Translations under genes and position numbers: made by a program
The notes under the pieces: model-generated
What the model saw: the letters and a program-made list of their open reading frames with translations, nothing else
Databases searched by the model: none
Told to the model about the DNA's origin: nothing
NCBI GenBank assembly: GCA_003576845.1
Contig: QEVJ01000044.1
Coordinates: 1-63,662, forward strand
Origin: Planctomycetota bacterium
Lineage (GTDB): Bacteria; Planctomycetota; Planctomycetia; Pirellulales; PLA5
DNA length: 63,662 nucleotides
Direction of reading: 5' to 3'
Shown: positions 1 through 6,118 of the stretch, one piece after another
How positions within the stretch are numbered: the stretch's first letter is position 1
Layout of the letters: each line of letters opens with the position of its first letter

Positions 1-107
1 GCGCCGCCCTCCGGATAAGCCAGGAAACGCAAACTCGTCTCCCGTAATCGTATCCGGCCGGGCCAGGCGTAACGTGCTAGCAGTTCACAAACAGCCTCTA
101 AGATGCC

Positions 108-137
108 GCGGACGAGGCTCGAATCCCGAGCGTCCGC
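108..137. other. Imperfect hairpin upstream of the FkbM gene
   Basis: A 6-bp stem (108-113 with 132-137) and a 5-bp stem (117-121 with 127-131) are separated by a three-base bulge and closed by a five-base loop. The sequence superficially resembles a tRNA T-arm, but no acceptor or anticodon arm could be built around it. It lies 35 bases before the start codon at 173 and could be a 5'-leader structure or the end of an upstream transcript. The first 172 bases otherwise show no gene. Confidence 0.4.
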
Positions 138-172
138 CGGGCGTCGCGACGCTGCCTTTCGACGAGCCGACC

Positions 173-1126
173 ATGAGTCTGTTGCGATCCGTCGCCAAGC
201 GAACGATTCGCTGTCTGCCGGAGTCGCTCTCTCGGCCGCTGTTGCGAACCGGCGCGCGTATATTCCCCGGCGCGGAACGCGCGTTTCTCTCCGCGGCGTT
301 TCACGTGCCCTATGCACGTCCGATCGTGGCGAAGACCGCGGCGGGTTTCGCCATGGAGCTGCACCTCGACGACGGCATCGACCGCCGGATCTACTACACC
401 GGCCACTACGAGGCGCCGACTGAGGAGTTGTTTCGCCGCTTGTTGCCGGGAGCGAAGTGCTTCGTCGACGTCGGCGCGAACAACGGCTTTTTCGCCATCT
501 TTGCCGCAACGCTGATGAACGACCGCGGACGGGTGTTCGCTTTCGAGCCGTTTCCCGAGACGTTCGCGCGTCTGTCGCGAAACGTCCAAGTCGCTGGCGT
601 CAAATCGGTCACGCCGATCCGCGTCGCCCTGTCGAATGCGACGGAAAACCGGTCGATGTTCGCCCGCAGCGGCGCTTTGGGATACACGACGTTCGCCGGC
701 GGCGAGAGCATCGTCGCCGACGATTCGTCCGGGGGAGCGGCCGCGAGCGTTCGAGAGACCGTCGCGTGCGATACGTTCGACCGCGTGTGGGGGGAGCATT
801 GCGGCGGGCACGTCGACCTGCTGAAAATGGACATCGAGGGCGCCGAGTTGCTCGTGCTTGACGGCATGACGCAAACGCTCGGCGAACGCCTGTTCTCGCA
901 TTTGTTCGTCGAGGTGCACCCCAAACAGATTCGCACGCTCGGCGGCGAACCGCGGCGGGTCGCCGAGTTGCTTGCCGAACGCGGCTATACGCTGCTCGAA
1001 CGCCGCGACGGCCGACTCGCCGACCTCGACGTCGATGCCTTCTTCGCCAGCAGCGTCGGGCATCGGTTCATCCTGGCGACGCAAGACGCTTCGCTGCGCG
1101 GGATGACGCTTCCGACGGGTTTTTGA
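173..1126 (+). CDS. FkbM family SAM-dependent methyltransferase
   Basis: The 317-residue product is a class I methyltransferase of the FkbM family, which usually O-methylates sugars or small molecules in the cytoplasm. The SAM-binding motif FVDVGANNG is at residues 97-105, the acidic FAFEPFPE strand end follows near 122-129, and the family motif KMDIEGAE is at 218-225. The frame is open back to position 74, but those residues are arginine-rich and cover the hairpin at 108-137, so the ATG at 173 is preferred. The 3' end overlaps the convergent gene on the minus strand by 59 bases. It probably decorates a surface glycan together with that neighbour. The substrate cannot be read from the sequence. 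Confidence 0.85.
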   Translation: MSLLRSVAKRTIRCLPESLSRPLLRTGARIFPGAERAFLSAAFHVPYARPIVAKTAAGFAMELHLDDGIDRRIYYTGHYEAPTEELFRRLLPGAKCFVDVGANNGFFAIFAATLMNDRGRVFAFEPFPETFARLSRNVQVAGVKSVTPIRVALSNATENRSMFARSGALGYTTFAGGESIVADDSSGGAAASVRETVACDTFDRVWGEHCGGHVDLLKMDIEGAELLVLDGMTQTLGERLFSHLFVEVHPKQIRTLGGEPRRVAELLAERGYTLLERRDGRLADLDVDAFFASSVGHRFILATQDASLRGMTLPTGF

Positions 1127-3125
1127 GCGCGGGACCGCTTTCGCCGGCCGCGATGGTTCGCAGAACCAGGTCAACGAACGCGCTCGCGGCGCGGCCATCG
1201 ACGGTGGGCCCGAGGTGACGTTCGAGGAATTGCCGGCGAGCCGTTTCGTGCTGTGCCGCAAGGCGCGGGTCGAGCGCCGCGGCGATCGCGCCGTGCAAGC
1301 CGGCCGCATTCGTCGCCCCGAGCGAGCCGCCTTCGGCGACGTAAGGATAGCGGTCCGGCTCGGTCGAGAAATTGATGCAGATCGTCCTTCGGCCGAGCAG
1401 AATCGCTTCGAGCGTTGCGGTCGACGAGCCGCTTACGAGCACGTCGCAGGCCGCAAGCAGTTCGGCGAACCGATCGGCATAGAACCGAACGTTTGCGGCG
1501 CCGACTTCCGCGGTCAGTCGGCGATATTCGTCGAGCGTGCGGTCATGGGGATGCATCTTGACACAAACGACGACGTCGCCGCGCTCACGGACCGCCTCGA
1601 AGAGCGCGCGGGCGGCCAACTTAAACCACGGGTAGATTTGCGTCGCCAACACAATGACGCGCTTGTCGCGAGGCAGTTCGAGCAAATCGCGAGCCGATGT
1701 GGAGTCGACCGCATCGCGCACGAGATGTTCGAATCGCGGGCTGCCGACCACGGCCACGCGGTCTTTCGGAAACGCGCCGATCTCGCAGAGCGTCGCCTCC
1801 GAGAACTCGCCGTAGGCGGCGAAGCGATCGGGCGTGGGCGCGGCGTCGATCTGGCCCGGCGGCGGCGTGTACATCAAGTGCATGGGAAAGATCGTGCCGT
1901 GCTGCGCGCCGATCGTGGCGATGCCGAGGTTTCGCGCCGCGGCAATCACGGGCATGGCGAACGGATACAGCTCGCCCATCAAGAGCACGGCGCGGACGTT
2001 GCCGACGGCCCGGAGCGAGGCCTCGAACGCGGCGACGTCGTGTGACCACTTGTGAACCCGCCCGATCGCCCGGCGCAATAGCGGCGCATAGAGCGGCGCG
2101 ACGTCGCAACCGGCAAAGCGGAAGGAGCCGCGGAATTCACTCGTGCGTTCGAGACGGCAATAGGCCGCCAGCGTCTTTATCAACGGCCAAGCGGATTTGA
2201 GCCACGCTCGCCAACCGACCGTTTGATTGGGCAGCGGTGCGAGGCCGGCGAGCTTGCGCAGCTCGGGCCAGGCGCGATGACAGTGCCAGCGGTCCAAGCC
2301 GAGGTTGGCAAACCGATCGGCCGTCGTGTGCAAGAGGTGGCGCAATCGCACATGCGGCGTGGCGCGCTCGAACTCGGCCGACACTTCGGACCAGAACGCG
2401 ATCTCGGCCCGGTCGCCGTGTACGCGAAACTCGCGCGGAAAGAGCGCCGTCATCACGACGGCCGGTTGTTCACGCTCTTGGGGCGGCTCGGGCCGATAGC
2501 GCACCCGTCGGTTGCATAGGAACGCTCGCAGCGTCGCGGCGAACGGCGAGCCGAGGTAATTCACCAGCGACGAGAACAGAAATGCCCATCGCCCGCTCCA
2601 GTCGCTTGAGGCGGGCGGCGCGCTCGGCGGCGAAACCTCGAACGCGATTCCTGACTCGCGACACTTCTCCGCCACGATCGCCGCAACTTGACGATCCGGC
2701 CCGAGCAGCACCAGCGAACCGCAGCGCGACCGTTCGATCGCCGCCGCGATCGACCAGACGTCGCGAAGCTGCGTGAACACGCCGTGGTCGGGATGCCGCG
2801 CGACGCCCGGACCGGTCCACCAAATCGAGTATCCGTCGGGCAGACGAAGGGCCTCGTCGAACGACTTTCCGCCCAGCGCGGAGAAACGCTGCCGCGGCCA
2901 GGCATCGAGAAACGCGAGAAACTCGCCGCGGAGCCGTTCCAGGTCTTCCAAATCGCCGCGGGTCCACCGCGTCCAACGCGCGTCGATGGGCCAGGCTTCG
3001 GCGTCGTCGCCAAGATAAACCGCCGTCACAGAGCGATCGGCAAATCGCTCGCCCAACGACGCAATCGCCTCCGCCGCGGGAGCCGCCGTCGCGACGATCA
3101 ACAGGGGAGCATCGTTCCTGGGCAT
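1068..3125 (-). CDS. Capsule/CDP-glycerol-type GT-B transferase
   Basis: This 685-residue protein has a GT-B-like C-terminal half typical of capsule polysaccharide and CDP-glycerol glycerophosphotransferase-type proteins. QHGT is at 408-411, VGSPRF near 460-465, KMHPHD at 523-528, and the nucleotide-sugar-binding stretch SGSSTATLEAILLG at 565-578. The N-terminal 200 residues look like a separate Rossmann domain, and no signal peptide is visible. The start is the ATG at 3123-3125. A possible TACAAT -10 box on the minus strand lies about 50 bases upstream, next to a TTGTAG-C-CTACAA palindrome (3175-3187). It converges on and overlaps the FkbM gene. I infer a role in making or transferring a surface-glycan unit; the donor and acceptor are unknown. 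Confidence 0.7.
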   Translation of the reverse strand: MPRNDAPLLIVATAAPAAEAIASLGERFADRSVTAVYLGDDAEAWPIDARWTRWTRGDLEDLERLRGEFLAFLDAWPRQRFSALGGKSFDEALRLPDGYSIWWTGPGVARHPDHGVFTQLRDVWSIAAAIERSRCGSLVLLGPDRQVAAIVAEKCRESGIAFEVSPPSAPPASSDWSGRWAFLFSSLVNYLGSPFAATLRAFLCNRRVRYRPEPPQEREQPAVVMTALFPREFRVHGDRAEIAFWSEVSAEFERATPHVRLRHLLHTTADRFANLGLDRWHCHRAWPELRKLAGLAPLPNQTVGWRAWLKSAWPLIKTLAAYCRLERTSEFRGSFRFAGCDVAPLYAPLLRRAIGRVHKWSHDVAAFEASLRAVGNVRAVLLMGELYPFAMPVIAAARNLGIATIGAQHGTIFPMHLMYTPPPGQIDAAPTPDRFAAYGEFSEATLCEIGAFPKDRVAVVGSPRFEHLVRDAVDSTSARDLLELPRDKRVIVLATQIYPWFKLAARALFEAVRERGDVVVCVKMHPHDRTLDEYRRLTAEVGAANVRFYADRFAELLAACDVLVSGSSTATLEAILLGRRTICINFSTEPDRYPYVAEGGSLGATNAAGLHGAIAAALDPRLAAQHETARRQFLERHLGPTVDGRAASAFVDLVLRTIAAGESGPALKNPSEASSRAAKRLASPG

Positions 3126-3187
3126 TCAATGAGCAAGGAAAGGCGGCGCGGCGACCACGAAGCATCGTATTTCATTGTAGCCTACAA

Positions 3188-3282
3188 GCCTGTTGAAAAA
3201 CGGGACTGACCCTCTCAGGCACGTCGCAATTTGTGGCGAAAAACGCACTTTCCCAAGGGGCTGTCCCCTTTTTCAACAGGCC
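3188..3282. mobile_element. MITE-like element with 19-bp terminal inverted repeats
   Basis: GCCTGTTGAAAAACGGGAC (3188-3206) is matched by the reverse complement of 3264-3282 with one mismatch in 19. The 57 bases between carry no gene. The size and near-perfect ends fit a non-autonomous miniature element. I recall related GCCTGTTGAAAAAGGGG ends in planctomycete genomes, but this was not searched. No clear target-site duplication is visible, although GTAGC (3177-3181) and GCTAC (3284-3288) flank it as an inverted pair. Confidence 0.65.
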
Positions 3283-3354
3283 GCTACGTCCGATTCGTGT
3301 CGCGTAAACATTGAGAATCGGGTGGCGTCCCAGGGTGCAGCGCTTGACCAATCT

Positions 3355-3383
3355 TTGCATCGCCGCGGCGGTTGGGGTAGAAT
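3355..3383 (+). promoter_or_regulatory. Sigma-70-type promoter for the DUF1501 gene
   Basis: A -35 like TTGCAT (3355-3360) and a -10 like TAGAAT (3378-3383) are spaced by 17 bases. Transcription would begin near 3390, giving a leader of about 120 bases. Confidence 0.5.
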
Positions 3384-3439
3384 GCTGGGCGACCCACCTG
3401 GCCTTTTTCCCTCCTCGCCAATCCCCTGCCTTGGCTTTT

Positions 3440-3489
3440 GCGAGTCCTGCGGCTTCGCCGTGGACGCTGCGCGGTTTCTGCGGACTCGC
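3440..3489 (+). promoter_or_regulatory. Leader hairpin before the DUF1501 gene
   Basis: GCGAGTCC (3440-3447) pairs perfectly with GGACTCGC (3482-3489), closing a 34-base loop just ahead of the AGGAG ribosome-binding site. It could affect leader stability or access to the start. Confidence 0.35.
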
Positions 3490-3510
3490 GTGCGATAGGA
3501 GATTCTCTCG

Positions 3511-4968
3511 ATGATGACTTCGCTCGGTCGGTTGAGTCGTTCGTGGTCGGCAAGCGATGCGAGAATGGCGGGCGCATTGCCCCGGGTGAATCACCCGGGG
3601 CTAAATGGGGATGGCGGCGACCCGGAGATAACGTTGTTTGGACCGGCCGAGCGGTACTGCGACGGGGTGTCGCGGCGGTCGTTCTTGAAAATTGGGTCGA
3701 TTGCGGGGGCCTCGCTGTTGGGCGCGGGCGGCGCGCTCACGCTGCCGCAAATCCTCCGCGCCGAAGAGCAAACCGGCCGGCGGTCGCACAAGTCGGTCAT
3801 CATGGTCTATCTGTCCGGCGGCATCGCCCACCAGGACACCTTCGACTTGAAGCCGAACGCTCCGGCCGAAGTCCGCGGCGAGTTCAATCCGATCGATACG
3901 AACGTTCCCGGCGTGCAGTTTTGCGAACTCCTGCCGAAGCTCTCGCGAGTTGCCGACAAGCTGGCCGTCGTCCGTTCGATCGTCGGGCTGCGCGACGAAC
4001 ATAGCAGTTGGCAGAACCTGACCGGATACTTGATGAACCAGGCCCAGCGCGAGGGGCGGCCGAACATCGGCGGCATCGTATCGAAATCGCTCGGCCAGGT
4101 CGATCCGCTCCTTCCCGCGGCCGTCGATTTGTTTCCGACGATGCAGCACCGGCCGTATAACAGCGGCGGGGCGGGCGTGCTCGGGCGGCAATTCGATCCG
4201 GTCAAGGCCGAGGGCGAGCGGCTGGCCGAGATGCGGCTGCGGTTCTATTCCAAGACCGATCTGGCGAACCGCAAGAAGCTGCTCGACGAGTTGAATCGCT
4301 TTCGCCGCACGGCCGACAGCGTCGAAACGCCGATGGACACCGCTCAACAGCGGGCCGTCGAAGTGCTCACCTCGGGCAAGCTGGTGGAAGCGCTCGACGT
4401 CGAGCGAGAAGACAAAAGCCTGCGCGAGCGGTACGGCATCGGTTCGCCGAAGCATCAGGGCGACGGCGCGCCGCAGTGGAACGATCAGCTCCTTATGGCC
4501 CGGCGGCTCGTCGAGGCCGGCGTCCGCTGTGTGACGGTGGCTTATGGCTTTTGGGACACGCACGGCGGCAACTTCCGCACGCTCAAGAAGCAGTTGCCCG
4601 TGTTCGACGCGGGCATTGCGGCGCTCGTCGAGGACCTGCACGCCCGCGGGCTGGACAAAGACGTGACGGTCTGCGTCTGGGGCGAATTCGGCCGCACGCC
4701 GAAGATCAACAAGGACGCCGGCCGCGACCATTGGCCCGCGGTCAGCAACGCCCTGCTCGCCGGCGGCGCCTTGCGCGTCGGACAGGTCATCGGCAGCACG
4801 ACTAACGACGCCGGACAGGCGAAGGATCGGCCCGTCCACTTCCTCGACGTGCTCGCCACGCTGTACCATCAGCTCGGCATCGACCACACGGCCCTGATTC
4901 GCGACCAGGCCGACATCCCAATCCCGATTCTGCCGCCGGGAGCGCGCGTGATTCGGGAATTGGTCTGA
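3511..4968 (+). CDS. DUF1501 domain-containing twin-arginine protein
   Basis: The 485-residue product belongs to the planctomycete DUF1501 family (sulfatase/alkaline-phosphatase-like fold). These proteins are exported by the Tat system and often pair with DUF1549/DUF1553 proteins, which are absent here. The twin-arginine motif SRRSFLKIG is followed by a hydrophobic stretch to about residue 83. Further family-like segments include VYLSGGIAHQDTFD near 100-112 and WGEFGRTPKIN near 390-400. Two starts compete. The ATG at 3511 has AGGAG upstream but puts the twin arginines at residues 55-56, unusually deep for a Tat signal. A TTG at 3634 has GGAG six bases ahead and puts them at 14-15. If the TTG is used, the palindrome at 3576-3609 is leader, not coding. 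Confidence 0.9.
   Translation: MMTSLGRLSRSWSASDARMAGALPRVNHPGLNGDGGDPEITLFGPAERYCDGVSRRSFLKIGSIAGASLLGAGGALTLPQILRAEEQTGRRSHKSVIMVYLSGGIAHQDTFDLKPNAPAEVRGEFNPIDTNVPGVQFCELLPKLSRVADKLAVVRSIVGLRDEHSSWQNLTGYLMNQAQREGRPNIGGIVSKSLGQVDPLLPAAVDLFPTMQHRPYNSGGAGVLGRQFDPVKAEGERLAEMRLRFYSKTDLANRKKLLDELNRFRRTADSVETPMDTAQQRAVEVLTSGKLVEALDVEREDKSLRERYGIGSPKHQGDGAPQWNDQLLMARRLVEAGVRCVTVAYGFWDTHGGNFRTLKKQLPVFDAGIAALVEDLHARGLDKDVTVCVWGEFGRTPKINKDAGRDHWPAVSNALLAGGALRVGQVIGSTTNDAGQAKDRPVHFLDVLATLYHQLGIDHTALIRDQADIPIPILPPGARVIRELV
3576..3609. repeat. REP-like palindromic repeat, copy 1
   Basis: A perfect 11-bp dyad (3579-3589 with 3591-3601) is centred on 3590 and flanked by ATT and TAAATGGG. A second copy with the same flanks is at 21136-21169. 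It lies inside the DUF1501 reading frame as called from 3511. Confidence 0.75.
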
Positions 4969-5112
4969 CGTCGGTGTCGGAAACTACCTGAACTGTGGGA
5001 GGCGAAATCCTTTCGCGGACTTGGGTCGGTTGGCCGTTCGTCGGCCAAAGGATTTGCTTTCCAGAGCTTCCGGTTTCTACGATTCTGCCGTCCATCCGAA
5101 AAGGAGTTTCGC

Positions 5113-5667
5113 ATGGTCACTCGAATCGCGATCGCACTTGCCGCTGTAGCCCTACTGTCGATTCAACATTGCGTCGCGTCCGAACTGATCCCGGTCGAGT
5201 TGCGCGTCGTTGAGTTCGACATTACCGACGTGGAAGGGGGCAGGAAGGTTGCCGATTTGCTAGGCAGATTTCCTTTGCCGCAACTTAGCGGAGAAGAGGC
5301 CGAAGCGGTGATTGCCCGAATGGACAAGAGTGTCAAACCGGTCCGCGACTACCGCATGATCGTGCCCGTCGACGCGCAGCGCGGCGGTAAATTCCATACG
5401 GGTAAAGATGACGATCATGCCGCCGGAGAGTTAAGCTTCAAGGCTTACGGCAAGTCGGCCGCGAACGTCGTGATGGTGATTGACCTGAAGTCCGCAAATC
5501 AAAGAACGGCGACCACCGCCACGGTCTCCGATGGAACACCTGGAAAGACATTCCTGACGCAGATTGGCGGATTGCAGACCGTTACCAAGCGAGCCGACGG
5601 CACGTCGGTTCAGGAAACGAAAGCCTTTCTCGTCATCGGGCGAGTTGCTACGAAGGGCGCCAAATAG
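5113..5667 (+). CDS. Small secreted protein of unknown function
   Basis: I do not recognise a family for this 184-residue protein. Residues 1-23 form a Sec signal peptide ending in a VAS-type cleavage region. The mature part is mixed and hydrophilic, with a LGRFPLPQLSGEEAEAVI segment near 50-67 and beta-strand-like stretches such as NVVMVIDLK and TKAFLVIGRV. The start is supported by an AAGGAG box 12-17 bases upstream of the ATG. It sits 144 bases after the DUF1501 gene on the same strand and could be cotranscribed with it. An envelope location is inferred from the signal peptide only. Confidence 0.7.
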   Translation: MVTRIAIALAAVALLSIQHCVASELIPVELRVVEFDITDVEGGRKVADLLGRFPLPQLSGEEAEAVIARMDKSVKPVRDYRMIVPVDAQRGGKFHTGKDDDHAAGELSFKAYGKSAANVVMVIDLKSANQRTATTATVSDGTPGKTFLTQIGGLQTVTKRADGTSVQETKAFLVIGRVATKGAK

Positions 5668-5744
5668 CACGGAAATGCACTGCATCTCCGCCGACGCCAG
5701 TTGACAATCTCCCGGCGCATGGACTAAGTAGAGAGTGCCGTGGT

Positions 5745-5858
5745 CGCGGGTGCCGGATGCGGCGTGCCACTGCTGCCTCGTCCAGCAGTGCGATTCGCGA
5801 GGAAACGTCGATCGGCAACTCTCGCTGCTGGACAAGCCAGCAGTGGCACCCGCGGGTT
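5745..5858. repeat. Inverted-repeat intergenic element
   Basis: GTGCCACTGCTGCCTCGTCC (from 5764) recurs in reverse complement at 5824-5850, with about 24 of 27 bases matching. The outer CGCGGGTGCC also recurs inverted near 5847-5856, with a 14-base insertion in the left arm. It forms a long stem-loop between two genes and looks like a non-autonomous repeat. Confidence 0.6.
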
Positions 5859-5886
5859 CTCGGTAGTAATCCAGCGTCGGTGTGTT

Positions 5887-6069
5887 ATGCGGTTTCTAGG
5901 GCGGGCTCTACAACTCTTTGGCTTAGTGGTTCTGCCGCTGTCGATGGTGTTGGAACTGTCGAAGCTCCTCGGGCGCGATTTCGGCGTGAGCGACATGGTC
6001 ATCATGCTCGTCGCCGGTTCGGCGGCGTTCTTGATGGGGCGGATTATCGAGGGGTATGGCAGGGGCTAG
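5887..6069 (+). CDS. Small two-helix membrane protein (60 aa)
   Basis: This 60-residue protein starts MRFLGRALQLFGLVVLPLSM and has two hydrophobic helices, about residues 8-23 and 38-51, followed by GRIIEGYGRG. I recall similar short proteins with a FGVSDMVIMLV-type second helix in other planctomycetes, but no function is known to me. The frame is open upstream to 5740, but that part crosses the inverted repeat at 5745-5858, so the ATG at 5887 is preferred. Its stop codon is embedded in the G-rich spacer that precedes the PQQ-protein gene, which suggests cotranscription. Confidence 0.65.
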   Translation: MRFLGRALQLFGLVVLPLSMVLELSKLLGRDFGVSDMVIMLVAGSAAFLMGRIIEGYGRG

Positions 6070-6118
6070 GGGCTGGGGGTTGGGGGCTGGGGAAGCGATG
6101 ATCGATGAGTGATGATCG
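6062..6118 (+). repeat. G-quadruplex-capable spacer with tandem repeat
   Basis: Five runs of four or five guanines with 2-3 base loops (6062-6092) meet the usual intramolecular G-quadruplex pattern. They are followed by a tandem GATCGATGAGTGAT repeat (about 6099-6126) that overlaps the start of the next gene. No Shine-Dalgarno sequence is recognisable in between. Confidence 0.6.

Larger units (their letters stand above)
3126..3510. other. Divergent intergenic region with MITE, promoter and leader hairpin
   Basis: This 385-base gap separates the minus-strand transferase gene from the DUF1501 gene. It contains a palindrome (3175-3187), a MITE-like inverted-repeat element (3188-3282), a plus-strand promoter candidate (3355-3383) and a leader hairpin (3440-3489). 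No coding sequence was supported here. Confidence 0.7.

Noticed and set aside
108-137. tRNA or tmRNA fragment suggested by GCTCGAATCCCGAGC
   Set aside because: The T-arm resemblance does not extend to a 5+7+5 arm with correct pairing, and no acceptor, D or anticodon arm could be placed on either strand.
1215-2045. 276-codon plus-strand frame inside the transferase gene
   Set aside because: Antisense to a gene with QHGT, HPHD and SGSS motifs; no domain in its own translation.
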